From Bifidobacterium callitrichos DSM 23973 (GTDB lineage Bacteria > Actinomycetota > Actinomycetes > Actinomycetales > Bifidobacteriaceae): DNA of 64,000 nucleotides. The notes beneath the pieces are model-generated. The model was not told the origin of the DNA and searched no databases. It worked only from the letters and a program-made list of their open reading frames with translations. The position numbers and the translations under genes are program-made. The stretch spans positions 224,926 to 288,925 of the forward strand of contig NZ_JGYS01000003.1 in the NCBI RefSeq assembly GCF_000741175.1. The letters are read 5' to 3'. Below are positions 50,888-60,634 of the stretch, one piece after another; the first letter of the stretch is position 1, and each line of letters begins with the position of its first letter.

Positions 50888-51058
50888 CAGGGCACCACCA
50901 TAGCATCGGGTGATCCCTGACCTCAACCCTGATATTGCCTCATGGTCGTCGTCGGTGACGACACGCCGGTAACCATGACGAGGATCACAGATCGACGATG
51001 ACGATCCCGGACACAATGACGATCAGCGAAAGCGATCGAAAAGCGATCGAAAAAACGA

Positions 51059-52195
51059 TCAGTAGTGAATGTACTGGAAGTCGGACACGTTCGTGAACGT
51101 GCGCGACATGGTCTTGCCCTGCAGGGACGAGCCGCTCTCGGACGTGGTGACGGAACCGTCCGGATTGATGCTCTCGACGATGGCGACATGGCCGTAGACG
51201 GAGTTCGCACCCTCCTGACCGGTGCGGAAGACCATGATGTCGCCGACGTGACGCGGGGTGTTGTCGACCCAGTAGCCGAGAGCCCTGGCGGAGTCCGCCC
51301 ACTGCGCGCCGTTGCCGAAGTAGGAGCCGACCGGCAGGCCCAGATCGTGGCGGCGGAGGTACACCCACCACGTGCACTGGCTGAACTCGTAGGCGTTGCC
51401 TGTGTCTCCGGTGGCGTGGTTCGGGTCGAATCCGGCCGGCAGCACGCTGCTGTCAGCATCCATCAGCTTGGCCACGTTCGGGTTGTTAGCCAGCGACTTC
51501 GACATCTGCTTGACGTCCAGGGAAGCGGTGGAGTCGCTCAGCGACCACGAACCGGTGTTGGAGGTCTGCTTCGTGGTGCCGTCGGCGGTGGAGGAGGTGC
51601 CTTCGGAGGCGACCGCGGAATCGGCGGTATCGGACTTCGCGGCATCGCCCTGGGCGGCGACGGAGTCGGAATCGGCGGCGGAGTCGGCGGTCTTGTCGGA
51701 GGTGGTCGCGGACGAATCGGTGCCGGCGGTCGAAGAGGACTGCGCGGACTGGCCGTCTGCGGTGCCGACGAGCGGAACGCGCACGTCGGAGCGGGAGGCT
51801 GACGCCGTGGCGCCAAGACGCTGGATCTGCGTGGTGGTCGTGGCCGGATCATCGGCCAGCGGCAGCAGATCATCGGTGGGGTTGGCGAACGCCAGCGTGG
51901 TCGCGGCGGTGCCGGCGAGCGCGGCGAGGGACGCGGAACCCACGATGATGTTGCGGCGTTCGGCCGCACGTGCGGCCTCTCGGATGGCTCGACGCGACAT
52001 CGGGGCGAGCTCGTTGAGCTTTTCGGCGACCGCCGGCTCGAGGCCGAGCACGGCGCCGTTGTTGCCTGCCATCTGCATGGCGATGACGGTCCTGCGAGAG
52101 TGGGAACCGCGAGCAGCGGTGAACAGATTACCGGAACCGGACGTACCGTTGCTTCGAATGGAAGTCTTAGCCGCCTTGTGTGCAGCATGCTTCAT
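51059..52195 (-). CDS. Secreted CHAP-domain cell-wall amidase
   Basis: 378 residues. There is a membrane or signal segment around residue 85-105 (NIIVGSASLAALAGTAATTL) after a long basic N-terminus, then a low-complexity Ser/Thr/Asp/Ala linker, and a C-terminal CHAP domain: AYEFSQCTWWVYLRRHDLGL (Cys), SVYGHVAIVESINPDGSVTT (His). It acts on the cell wall, probably at division together with the NlpC/P60 protein. The N-terminal placement of the membrane segment suggests a late-cleaved or anchored form. Confidence 0.9.
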   Translation of the reverse strand: MKHAAHKAAKTSIRSNGTSGSGNLFTAARGSHSRRTVIAMQMAGNNGAVLGLEPAVAEKLNELAPMSRRAIREAARAAERRNIIVGSASLAALAGTAATTLAFANPTDDLLPLADDPATTTTQIQRLGATASASRSDVRVPLVGTADGQSAQSSSTAGTDSSATTSDKTADSAADSDSVAAQGDAAKSDTADSAVASEGTSSTADGTTKQTSNTGSWSLSDSTASLDVKQMSKSLANNPNVAKLMDADSSVLPAGFDPNHATGDTGNAYEFSQCTWWVYLRRHDLGLPVGSYFGNGAQWADSARALGYWVDNTPRHVGDIMVFRTGQEGANSVYGHVAIVESINPDGSVTTSESGSSLQGKTMSRTFTNVSDFQYIHY

Positions 52196-52506
52196 ACAGA
52201 ATCACTCCTTGCGGGCCGTTTGGGCGACCCTTAGGGGACGCCACATCACCGTCTCGATTCGACACCATACAACGCGCCCCGGTCTTTGAACAAATCCAAA
52301 CGGCGCGTCAATCGTTTTACTTTGCGCTGGGGACATGCATCATCCATCCGATGTTCATCGTCGTTTTTCCAGTCGGCACAAAGGCTGAGGAGGAATGATT
52401 TCCGAAGTGACGAAGAATTTTTTCGCGTTTTCCGTCCCCCTAGGGGGAACGCCCGAAATACGGTCGGCTCTTCCCTCCATCCCCACGGTTGGCTAGGGTG
52501 GAGGGC
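52196..52506. other. Intergenic region between divergent CHAP and serC genes
   Basis: 311 bp, less GC-rich than the genes. It must hold the two promoters. A ribosome-site-like AAGGAGT is next to the CHAP start. I see no structured RNA or clear operator. Confidence 0.5.
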
Positions 52507-53655
52507 ATGTCCAATGCAGTGAAGATTCCCACCGATATGTTGCCCGAAGACGGTCGCTTCGGCTCCGGTCCAAGCAAGATCCGCCCCGAACAGGTCGCCG
52601 CGCTCGATGCTGGCGCCACCACCCTGCTGGGCACCTCACACAGGCAGACGCCGGTGCGCCAGCTCGTCGGTTCCATCCGAGAAGGGCTCGAATCGTTCTT
52701 CAAGGTGCCCGACGGATACGAGATCGCGCTCGGCAACGGAGGCGCAAGCTGCTTCTGGGAGATCGCCTGCGCCTGCCTGATCACCCGTCAGGCCGCGTTC
52801 GGCGCATACGGATCGTTCAGCTCCAAGTTCGCCGCTTCCGCATCCAAGGCGCCGTTCCTGGAGGAGCCGGTCGTCTTCAAGGGCGAACCCGGCACCTACC
52901 GTCTGCCCGAGCCCACCGAATACGCGGACGCGTACTGCTGGGCGCACAACGAGACGTCGACCGGCGTCGCGGCACCGGTGCAGCGCGTCGAGGGCAGCGC
53001 GGAGCAGGGCGCGATCACGCTGATCGACGGCACGTCGGCCGCCGGAGCCCTGCCCGTGGACGTCTCTCAGACCGACGCCTACTACTTCTCCCCGCAGAAG
53101 GCGTTCGGTTCAGACGGCGGCCTGTGGGTCGCGGTGCTCTCCCCCGCCGCCATCGAACGCGCCGCACGCGTCGAGGCGAACGTGAACCTGCCCGGCGTGA
53201 GCCGCTGGGTGCCGCCGTTCCTGTCGCTGACGAGCGCGTTGGAAAACTCCCGCAAGGACCAGACGCTGAACACGCCCGCCGTGGCCACGCTCATCATGAT
53301 GGAGAACCAAGTGCGCTGGCTCAACGACAACGGCGGCATGGAATGGTCCACCGCCCGCTGCTCCAAGTCCGCCTCGCTGCTGTACACGTGGGCGGAACGC
53401 AGCGAATACGCCCGTCCGTTCGTCACCGATCCGGCCGCGCGCTCGCATTCGGTGGTCACCATCGATCTGGACGATGCGATCAGCGCGTCCGCGGTGGTGC
53501 AGGCGCTGCGCGAGAACGGCATCGTGGACACCTCCGGATACCGCAAGCTGGGCCGCAACCAGCTGCGCATCGGCGTGTTCCCGTCCGTGGAACCCTCCGA
53601 CGTGGTCGCACTGACGCAGTGCATAGACTACGTTGTCGAACGACTCCAGCACTGA
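52507..53655 (+). CDS. serC: Phosphoserine aminotransferase
   Basis: 382 residues from ATG 52507. The class V aminotransferase pattern of actinobacterial SerC is clear: RFGSGPSKIRPEQVAALD, TSHRQTPVRQLVG, GNGGASCFWEIA, AHNETSTGVAAPV, DGTSAAGALPVDV and the PLP-binding Lys in YYFSPQKAFGSDGG. It makes 3-phosphoserine in serine synthesis (and related pyridoxal precursor). Downstream DUF2530 gene is 28 bp away. Confidence 0.95.
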   Translation: MSNAVKIPTDMLPEDGRFGSGPSKIRPEQVAALDAGATTLLGTSHRQTPVRQLVGSIREGLESFFKVPDGYEIALGNGGASCFWEIACACLITRQAAFGAYGSFSSKFAASASKAPFLEEPVVFKGEPGTYRLPEPTEYADAYCWAHNETSTGVAAPVQRVEGSAEQGAITLIDGTSAAGALPVDVSQTDAYYFSPQKAFGSDGGLWVAVLSPAAIERAARVEANVNLPGVSRWVPPFLSLTSALENSRKDQTLNTPAVATLIMMENQVRWLNDNGGMEWSTARCSKSASLLYTWAERSEYARPFVTDPAARSHSVVTIDLDDAISASAVVQALRENGIVDTSGYRKLGRNQLRIGVFPSVEPSDVVALTQCIDYVVERLQH

Positions 53656-53683
53656 CGGACACCGAAGGAACGAGGCCTCTACC

Positions 53684-53962
53684 ATGACGACCAGGAAGCC
53701 ATGGCGACTGCGATTCGCGCCGATCATCGACCCGTCCGTGCGCCGTCCGGCCCCCAAGCCGGTGCGTGTGGATCTTCGTACCGTATTCCTCATCGGCACC
53801 GGCCTATGGGCCATCGCCCTGATTGTGTGTCTGATCCTGGAGGCGATGTCCTTCAACGCGCAGACGGCACGGATCGTGTGCACCGCCGGCGTGATCATCG
53901 GTGTGCTCATGCTCATCTGGGAGCACTTCGACCGCTGGGACTACCGCCGACTCGGGCAGTAG
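53684..53962 (+). CDS. DUF2530-like small membrane protein
   Basis: 92 residues from ATG 53684. A Pro/Arg-rich N-terminus, then two membrane helices (VFLIGTGLWAIALIVCLILE; IVCTAGVIIGVLMLIWEHFD) and a short basic tail RWDYRRLGQ. This length and pattern fit the actinobacterial DUF2530 family, often found next to serC. Function unknown. Confidence 0.75.
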   Translation: MTTRKPWRLRFAPIIDPSVRRPAPKPVRVDLRTVFLIGTGLWAIALIVCLILEAMSFNAQTARIVCTAGVIIGVLMLIWEHFDRWDYRRLGQ

Positions 53963-54004
53963 CAGTAAGGCGGTAAGGCGGTCCGGGGGCAGACAGGCGG
54001 TGGT

Positions 54005-55294
54005 CTACCGCGCCAGGGGCAGCGACAGCGTGAACGTGCTGCCCTGCCCCGGCGCCGACCACACGGTGACGGTGCCGTGATGCGTCAGCGCCACATGCTT
54101 GACGATCGACAGGCCAAGCCCCACGCCGTCGGCGCTGCGTTCGTTCTGGTCCTTTCCACGGTAGAAACGCTCGAAGATGCGCTCCTGCTCGCTCTTGGAG
54201 ATGCCCTTGCCCTGATCGAGCACTCGGATCACCGCGTATCGCCCGGAATCGTCCCTCTCGGCCGATATGCCGACATATCCACCCTTCTTCGAGTAGATGA
54301 TCGCGTTCTCGGCCAGCTTCGTGACGGCCGTGCGGATCTGATCCGGCTCGCCGTTGATGACCAGCGTGCGATCGCCGTCGAGTGTCAGCCGCACGCCCGC
54401 ATCCGCGGCCCACGACTGCAGCTTCACGGTTACGGCCTCCAACTGGTCCATCACGTTGAGCCGGTTCGCGGCCGACGGGACGATCGGCTCCTGCGCCTTG
54501 ATGAGCAGCAGCAGATCGGAGACCATGTGGTTGAGATGGTTGCTGGTCACGCGCACGCGCAACGCATCGGCGCGGATCCTCGACGGATCCCCGTCGTCGC
54601 GCTCGATCTCATCGGCGAGACTCGCCAGCGCCTCGGTGGGCGCGAGCAGCTGTTCGGAGACGTTGACGATGAAGGAGTCGCGGATCTGCGAGAACCGTAC
54701 CGTCTCGCTCACGTCGTCGATCATCACCACGACGAACCGCTCATCGACGCGCCCGACAGTCACCTTGAGCCAGTTCGGCCTGCGCACGCCGCTCTTCGGC
54801 CCCGTCCCGGCCCCGTCGACTCCCGGAAGGGACTGAACGAAGCGTTCCGGCGTCTCGGTCTCCAGATCGAACCGGCGCCTGCCGCCATGATCGCGCACCT
54901 CATGCACCACCTCGAGGACCGATGGCTCGACGATGCTGTCGTCGCGCACGATGCCGAGCCGATACGCCTGCGGATTGGCTCGGACGACATCATCCTGACG
55001 ATCGACGATCAGCGACGCGCTCGGCAGGATCGACAGCAGCGATTCGGCGGACGCCTCGAGCTCATGGTCGTCATCGGCACCGGAACGCCTGCGATGATGC
55101 AGCCGCGGCAGGCGACGGATCCCGCCACCGACCTTCCCGCCGATCCATTCGGTGATCGACACGCCTTTGAGGACACGCTCGACAAGCGGCTCGATATGGT
55201 CGAAAATGAACAGGATGATGCCGAGCACCATGGCCACGCCGAGGATGCCGAACACCGTCGAGACGATCATCGAGGGCACAGGGGAATCGTACAT
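54005..55294 (-). CDS. SenX3/PhoR-like sensor kinase with altered H-box
   Basis: 429 residues from ATG 55294. One membrane helix (MIVSTVFGILGVAMVLGIIL), a PAS-like domain (about 80-200) and a kinase core. The ATPase part is intact: KLAENAIIYSKKGG (N), DQGKGISKSE (G1), GVGLGLSIVKH (G2). The dimerisation helix reads FIVNVSEQLLAPTEALASLA where related kinases have NVSHELKTP: the phospho-acceptor His is Glu214 here. Thus it cannot autophosphorylate at the usual site, though it could act as a phosphatase or signalling partner. It is divergent from phoU, as senX3 often is; no response regulator gene is beside it. Confidence 0.88.
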   Translation of the reverse strand: MYDSPVPSMIVSTVFGILGVAMVLGIILFIFDHIEPLVERVLKGVSITEWIGGKVGGGIRRLPRLHHRRRSGADDDHELEASAESLLSILPSASLIVDRQDDVVRANPQAYRLGIVRDDSIVEPSVLEVVHEVRDHGGRRRFDLETETPERFVQSLPGVDGAGTGPKSGVRRPNWLKVTVGRVDERFVVVMIDDVSETVRFSQIRDSFIVNVSEQLLAPTEALASLADEIERDDGDPSRIRADALRVRVTSNHLNHMVSDLLLLIKAQEPIVPSAANRLNVMDQLEAVTVKLQSWAADAGVRLTLDGDRTLVINGEPDQIRTAVTKLAENAIIYSKKGGYVGISAERDDSGRYAVIRVLDQGKGISKSEQERIFERFYRGKDQNERSADGVGLGLSIVKHVALTHHGTVTVWSAPGQGSTFTLSLPLAR

Positions 55295-55496
55295 GTCTCC
55301 ATCTTCCCACACCGGCGCAGAGGCCGGAGACGACATGCCGTGAACCTGAACTTAAGGTGAACGTTCCAGTAAACGGCCAACCAACATCAGATGGCCTTTG
55401 CGCTACGTTGTCGCAATTGCCGACACGGAATAATAGACTGAAGAGTGGTTGCTATCTGACTGAGTAATCGGAAAAGAACGAAAGGCTGAAAAGACA

Positions 55497-56177
55497 ATGC
55501 GCGTTATCTTTAATGAGGAGCTGAAGGCCGTCGCCGACGACCTCGACCGCATGGTTCAGGGCGTGCGCAAGTCCATCCGCGGAGCGGGCGATGCCCTGCT
55601 CAAGCAGGATGTCGAAGCCGCCCAGAGCGTTATCGACGGCGATATCGAACTCGACGCCCTCGAGGAGAGCGTCATCGACCAGTGCGTGAAGCTGCTTGCC
55701 AAGCAGAACCCGGTCGCCACCGATCTGCGCGTCGTGGTCTCCACGATGCGTCTGGCGAGCACCTTCGAGCGTATGGGCGACCTCGCCAAGCACGTGGCCG
55801 AGATCTCCCGCCGCACCTACCCCGCCTCCCCGCTGCCGGATTCGGCCAAGGAAACCTTCCAGCAGATGCAGGACTTCCTCGACCGCACGTCCGATGATCT
55901 GGTGAGCATGCTCGCCGACCGTGACGCCAAGACCGCCGAGCGCATCATCGCCAACGACGACAAGCTGGACGCCCTGCACCACAACACCTTCGAGCTGGCT
56001 CTCGACGAGAACACCGATCTGACCCGTCAGCAGATCATCGACGTGGTCCTGATCGGCCGCTTCCTCGAGCGTCTCGGCGATCACGCCGTCTCCGCCGCCC
56101 GCCGCGTGGTGTTCATCGTCTCCGGTTTCGATCCGTCCAAGGAGCCGGCCCGCGATGAGGACGGCGCCATCGAGTGA
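55497..56177 (+). CDS. phoU: Phosphate transport/signalling regulator PhoU
   Basis: 226 residues. Two copies of a three-helix motif, with STMRLASTFERMGDLAKHVAE and, in the second half, IGRFLERLGDHAVSAARRVV (E-R-x-G-D metal sites). PhoU links the Pst phosphate transporter to the PhoR/SenX3 kinase. It is divergent from the sensor gene at 54005. Confidence 0.95.
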   Translation: MRVIFNEELKAVADDLDRMVQGVRKSIRGAGDALLKQDVEAAQSVIDGDIELDALEESVIDQCVKLLAKQNPVATDLRVVVSTMRLASTFERMGDLAKHVAEISRRTYPASPLPDSAKETFQQMQDFLDRTSDDLVSMLADRDAKTAERIIANDDKLDALHHNTFELALDENTDLTRQQIIDVVLIGRFLERLGDHAVSAARRVVFIVSGFDPSKEPARDEDGAIE

Positions 56178-56255
56178 ATCCCGAGCGAATCCCGATTCGG
56201 TGATCCGATCTCGAGAATCTCGATAACTTAAGATTTCTCCCCACGGGGAGGCCCG

Positions 56256-56294
56256 AAACGACGCAATGGCCTGTTGGTCTTGCGTCGTTTTGTT
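56256..56294 (+). terminator. Terminator after phoU
   Basis: AAACGACGCAA/TTGCGTCGTTT (11-bp stem, 13-base loop) followed by TTGTTTT. Confidence 0.85.
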
Positions 56295-56384
56295 TTCTCG
56301 GCTCTGTATTTCAGGCTCTCCTCGACTACCCCTCAGTCCCGCTTCGCGTGCCAGCTCCCCTGACAAGGGGAGCCAAGACATGAC

Positions 56385-56417
56385 AAGGGGGACGTTCCAC
56401 TTGGGAACGTCCCCCTT
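56385..56417. terminator. Hairpin after gpmA
   Basis: AAGGGGGACGTTCC pairs with GGAACGTCCCCCTT (14 bp), loop ACTTG. It lies 44 bp beyond the gpmA stop. The T-run on the minus strand is weak. Confidence 0.6.
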
Positions 56418-56460
56418 ACTTGCAGCGCGCTGTTACACCTATGTCAGCGGCGGCCTAGGC

Positions 56461-57201
56461 TCACTTCTGGCCCTGAGCGGCGACGGCGGCGGCACCGGCG
56501 GCGGCGGCCTCCGGGTCGAGGTACTCGCCACGCGGCTTGACCGGCTTGAAGTCCTCATCCAGCTCGTACAGCAGCGGGATGGCGGTCGGGATGTTGACCT
56601 TGGCGATCTCCTCCTCGGACAGGTTGTCGAGCATCTTGACGATGGCACGCAGCGAGTTGCCGTGAGCGGCGATCAGGACGGTCTTACCGGCGCGAAGCTG
56701 CGGCTCGATGTCGGACTTGAAGTACGGCTCGACGCGCTTGACAACGTCGGCCAGGCACTCGGCCTCCGGAACCGGATCGCCCACGTAACGCGGGTCGTGG
56801 TTCTGGGCGTACTGGTCGTTCGGGTCGATCTCGGGCGGCGGGGTCGCGTAGGAGCGACGCCACAGCATGAACTTCTCGTCGCCGTACTCCTCGCGGATCT
56901 CGGTCTTGTTCTTGCCCTGCAGAGCGCCGTAGTGACGCTCGTTGAGACGCCAGCTGCGCTCGACCGGGATCCACAGGCGATCCGCGGCGTCCAGCGCGAG
57001 GTTGGCGGTGTTGATGGCGCGACGCAGCAGGGAGGTGAAGACGATGTCCGGAAGGACGTTCTTCTCCTTGAGCAGTTCGCCACCGTGCTTGGCTTCCTCT
57101 TCACCCTTCTCGGTCAGCGGGACGTCGACCCAGCCGGTGAACTGGTTGGTTTTGTTCCATGCGCTCTGTCCGTGACGGAGCAGTACTAGTTTGTAAGTCA
57201 T
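56461..57201 (-). CDS. gpmA: 2,3-bisphosphoglycerate-dependent phosphoglycerate mutase
   Basis: 246 residues. [22 protein letters not shown] holds the phospho-His, and [20 protein letters not shown] plus [16 protein letters not shown] complete the dPGM pattern. It interconverts 3- and 2-phosphoglycerate in glycolysis and the bifid shunt. The C-terminus has an Ala-rich extension. Monocistronic. Confidence 0.96.
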   Translation of the reverse strand: MTYKLVLLRHGQSAWNKTNQFTGWVDVPLTEKGEEEAKHGGELLKEKNVLPDIVFTSLLRRAINTANLALDAADRLWIPVERSWRLNERHYGALQGKNKTEIREEYGDEKFMLWRRSYATPPPEIDPNDQYAQNHDPRYVGDPVPEAECLADVVKRVEPYFKSDIEPQLRAGKTVLIAAHGNSLRAIVKMLDNLSEEEIAKVNIPTAIPLLYELDEDFKPVKPRGEYLDPEAAAAGAAAVAAQGQK

Positions 57202-57343
57202 ACGGCCAGTCTACCGCCCATGCCGCCCGGACACGAACATTCATCCCAAGTTTCTGCGCAACGTTCAGCCGACGTTTCCCGAAGTACTCCGGGAAGCATG
57301 TCCCCGACCGTCACGCACCGGTCACGCCCCGGTCACCCGACCG

Positions 57344-58444
57344 TCACGCGCCCATCAGGTAGAGGAATCCGAAGCCCAACGCCAGCACCGGCGACAGCAT
57401 CGACGCCATCGGCAGCGCCGACCGGTAGCGCCGACCGCGCAGGCCCCGACACAGACGGATGCACAGCACGATCGCGACGACGAGCATCGCCGTGGACGCG
57501 GCTGCCAGGACGATATCGATCCACGACACACCCGTGCACACCGTCCGTCCGTCGCCGGTCATGCCGCACATCGGGTCGGCCGCCATCCATGCCACCCGGA
57601 TCAGCGGATTGCGCGACATGTAGGCGAGCGCGAGCATCGCCACGGCCGCGATCGGTATGACGGAGGCGAACGTGGTGCCGCGCTCCCGGCCCAACCGCAC
57701 CATCCACGTGTGTTTGCCGTGGGCCGCGTCGTCGTCGATGTCGCGCAGGTTGTTGACGCACAGCACGCCGACCGCGACGAGCCCGAGCGCGACGGCCGTC
57801 CACTCCACTAGGAACGGCACTTCGTCGGACAGGGCGTAGGAGGTGCCGCAGGTGGCGACGAGTCCGAAGAACACGAACACGGCCACCTCGCCCCAACCGT
57901 GGTATCCGTAGGGGTGTCTGCCACCGACGTAATACCATCCGGCCGCGAGGCAGACCAGTCCCAGTGCGATGAACCACCAGTGTCCGGTCAGGACGGTGAT
58001 CGCCAGTCCGCACACGCAGGCGAGCGCCGCACTGACGCCGGCGGCGGCGAGCACATGCTTCGCCGGGACCAATCCGGAGGCGGTGAGGCGTTGCGGCTTG
58101 CCGGTGGCGGATTCCTCGCCGCCGCGCGCATCGTCCGCACCTCGTACGCCGTCCGCATAGTCGTTGGCGAAGTTGGCGGCGATCTGGAGCAACAGGGCCA
58201 CGCCGACGCACAGCAGCGTGACCGCGGCGTACCAGACGGGCGAGGTCAGGCATTGGCCGTAGTCGCCGTTGGGGTCGAAGGACGGCCTGCCGCCGATCAC
58301 CGGGCATGGCCTGTGCAGGTAGGAGCCGCCCCATACGCCTTCGAATACGGTCGGCCACATGGCCATCGAGGCGGCCACGACCGGTGAGATGGCCAATGGC
58401 AGCGTCTTCGGGCGCGCGCCCTGAATCCACAATCCCATCGTCAT
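57344..58444 (-). CDS. menA: UbiA-family prenyltransferase, MenA-like
   Basis: 366 residues from ATG 58444. WIQGARPKTLPLAISPVVAA, the first motif NFANDYADGVRGADDARGG (N-D-x2-D-G-x-R) and the second motif VNNLRDIDDDAAHGKHTW (D-x3-D) with eight or nine membrane helices identify a membrane prenyltransferase of the MenA group, which attaches a polyprenyl chain to dihydroxynaphthoate. Whether the organism makes menaquinone is not shown by this window. Confidence 0.85.
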   Translation of the reverse strand: MTMGLWIQGARPKTLPLAISPVVAASMAMWPTVFEGVWGGSYLHRPCPVIGGRPSFDPNGDYGQCLTSPVWYAAVTLLCVGVALLLQIAANFANDYADGVRGADDARGGEESATGKPQRLTASGLVPAKHVLAAAGVSAALACVCGLAITVLTGHWWFIALGLVCLAAGWYYVGGRHPYGYHGWGEVAVFVFFGLVATCGTSYALSDEVPFLVEWTAVALGLVAVGVLCVNNLRDIDDDAAHGKHTWMVRLGRERGTTFASVIPIAAVAMLALAYMSRNPLIRVAWMAADPMCGMTGDGRTVCTGVSWIDIVLAAASTAMLVVAIVLCIRLCRGLRGRRYRSALPMASMLSPVLALGFGFLYLMGA

Positions 58445-58481
58445 AGCTTTCAGTATATGGAGGGCGCGGGGCATGTGAACG

Positions 58482-58514
58482 AAAAAAGCGCCCCGCGGGG
58501 AACGGGGCGCTTTT
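58482..58514 (-). terminator. Terminator after lysS
   Basis: AAAAGCGCCCCG/CGGGGCGCTTTT, loop of seven bases; on the minus strand six T follow. Confidence 0.88.
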
Positions 58515-58561
58515 GGTCTGTCGAATGGCCGGTGGCGGCTAGGATCCGCCCGGGCCAACGG

Positions 58562-60238
58562 TCAGCCGACGAGCGGCTTGACGAGCGGGAAGGTGATGGT
58601 CTCGCGGATCGTGGCACCGGTCAGGGCGATGAGCAGTCGGTCGATGCCCATGCCCATGCCGCCCGCCGGCGGCATGCCGACGCCGAGGGCCTCGAGGAAG
58701 TCCTCGTCGATGTCGCACGCCTCCTCGTCGCCGGCGAGCGCGTCCTTGGCCTGTGCGACGAAGCGTTCGCGCTGCACGACCGGGTCGTTGAGCTCGGAGT
58801 AGCCGGTGGCCAGCTCGAAGCCGCGCACGTAGAGGTCCCACTTCTCGACGACGCCGGGCTTGGTGCGGTGGCCCTTGACCAGCGGCGAGGTCTCGACCGG
58901 GAAGTCGCGCACGAAGGTCGGCTCGTAGAGCTTGTCCTCGTAGAAGTGCTCCCAGAGATGTTCGACGAGCTTGCCGTGGTTCTCGACCTCGTCGCGCTCG
59001 ACGCCGAGCTTGTCGGCGATCTCGCCCAGATGCTCGACGGAGGTGCCGGGGTTGTCCGGGCCGCCGTTGGGGATGATCTCCTCGCCGAGTGCCTCGGACA
59101 GGGAGTCGTACATGCTGATGGTCTTCCACTCGCCGCCGAAGTCGTATTCGGTGCCGTCGAGGAGGGTGACCTTGTGTGAGCCGTAGACGTCCATCGCGGT
59201 CTTCTGTACGAGCTCCTTGACGAGCTCGCCGATGGTGTCGTACGTGCCGTACGCCTGATAGGCCTCGACCATCGTGAATTCCGGGGCGTGGGTGGCGTCG
59301 ACGCCCTCGTTGCGGAAGTCGCGGTTGATCTCGAACACGCGGTCGATGCCGCCGACGAGGCAGCGCTTGAGGAAGAGCTCCGGGGCGATGCGCAGGTAGA
59401 GGTCGAGGTCGAACGCGTTCATGTGCGTGGTGAACGGACGGGCCGCGGCGCCGCCGTGGATGGTCTGCAGCATCGGGGTCTCGACCTCGAGGAAGTCGTG
59501 GCTCGCGAAGGTGTGGCGCAGGGAGGCGACGGCCTTGGAGCGGTTGCGCACCATGTTGCGGATCTTCTCGTCGGCGATCATGCCGATATACGGCTTGCGG
59601 GTGCGGGTGTCCTCGTTGAGGTCCTTGTGCAGGGCGGGCAGCGGCTGGAGCGCCTTGGAGGCGATGGCCCACTCGGTGGCGAACACGGACAGCTCGCCGG
59701 TCTTGGACGCGATGACGCGGCCCTTCAGGTACAGGTGGTCACCGAGGTCGACGAGCTGCTTGAACTGCTTCAACGAGTCGGCGCCGATCTCCTTCTTGGA
59801 GATCATGCCCTGGATCTTCGTGCCGTCGCCCGCGGCGAGCTGCACGAAGTTGAGGCCGCCGGCGTTGCGGATGAACAGGACGCGACCGGCGATGCCCACC
59901 ATGTCCTCGGTCTCCTGACCGGGTTCGAGCTTGCCGTCGTACTTGGCGCGCACGCCCTCGATGGTGTCGGTGACGTCGAGGTGGACCGGGTACGGGTTGA
60001 TGCCGCTTTCGAGCATCATCGCACGCTTGGCGACGCGCATCTGCACCTGCTCGGGGTGCGCGAGCGGGCCGAACTCCTTGTTGGAGGGGTCGACGGCCTC
60101 GTCCAGCGTGGCGCCGCCCTTGATCTTCTCGCGGATGACCGCGTCCTGCTTGAGGAGCATCTCCGCACGTTCCACGGTGGTCATCGCGGGAACGGCGTTC
60201 TCTTCCTCATTTGCTTGGGGTTCTTGGGTTTCACACAT
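58562..60238 (-). CDS. lysS: Lysyl-tRNA synthetase, class II
   Basis: 558 residues. An OB-fold anticodon domain (VGIAGRVLFIRNAGGLNFVQ and onward) then the class II catalytic core with motif 2 FRNEGVDATHAPEFTMVEAY and motif 3 GMGMGIDRLLIALTG. An N-terminal extension of about 50 residues (KGGATLDEAVDPSNKEFG) is slightly longer than in most bacteria. Its terminator is at 58482-58514. Confidence 0.97.
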   Translation of the reverse strand: MCETQEPQANEEENAVPAMTTVERAEMLLKQDAVIREKIKGGATLDEAVDPSNKEFGPLAHPEQVQMRVAKRAMMLESGINPYPVHLDVTDTIEGVRAKYDGKLEPGQETEDMVGIAGRVLFIRNAGGLNFVQLAAGDGTKIQGMISKKEIGADSLKQFKQLVDLGDHLYLKGRVIASKTGELSVFATEWAIASKALQPLPALHKDLNEDTRTRKPYIGMIADEKIRNMVRNRSKAVASLRHTFASHDFLEVETPMLQTIHGGAAARPFTTHMNAFDLDLYLRIAPELFLKRCLVGGIDRVFEINRDFRNEGVDATHAPEFTMVEAYQAYGTYDTIGELVKELVQKTAMDVYGSHKVTLLDGTEYDFGGEWKTISMYDSLSEALGEEIIPNGGPDNPGTSVEHLGEIADKLGVERDEVENHGKLVEHLWEHFYEDKLYEPTFVRDFPVETSPLVKGHRTKPGVVEKWDLYVRGFELATGYSELNDPVVQRERFVAQAKDALAGDEEACDIDEDFLEALGVGMPPAGGMGMGIDRLLIALTGATIRETITFPLVKPLVG

Positions 60239-60475
60239 AAACCCTCAGTGTAGCGATGCCGGGATACACGTCCGCTCGCCGTCCGGCCCCGCCGCCCTCC
60301 CGTATGTGGCTGCGTATCGTGAGCGACCGTTCATCGCGATGAAATCATCGGCTGTTTTTCGATGCGACAGACCTTCCTGACTTCTCAGAACCGTTGGAAT
60401 CACTTGCGACACGCCGTAAACCACTCCGAATTTGCGCGAGAGCGACTTGCATGTAATATAGCGGACGTTGCCAAA

Positions 60476-60549
<74 letters not shown>

Positions 60550-60556
60550 CCTCACG

Positions 60557-60594
60557 GGGAGGACCATTGGAATTCCAATGGTCCTCCCTTTTTT
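60557..60594 (+). terminator. Terminator after tRNA-Pro
   Basis: A perfect 16-bp inverted repeat (GGGAGGACCATTGGAA and complement, no loop beyond the fold) followed by TTTTTTG. Confidence 0.85.
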
Positions 60595-60606
60595 GTTGCT
60601 TGTTTT

Positions 60607-60630
60607 AGTGTATCGTAAAGTGTATCGTAA
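60607..60630. repeat. Tandem 12-bp repeat before integrase 3
   Basis: AGTGTATCGTAA twice without gap, ending four bases before the integrase start. Possible arm-type or autoregulatory sites of the integrase. Confidence 0.5.
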
Positions 60631-60634
60631 AAGC

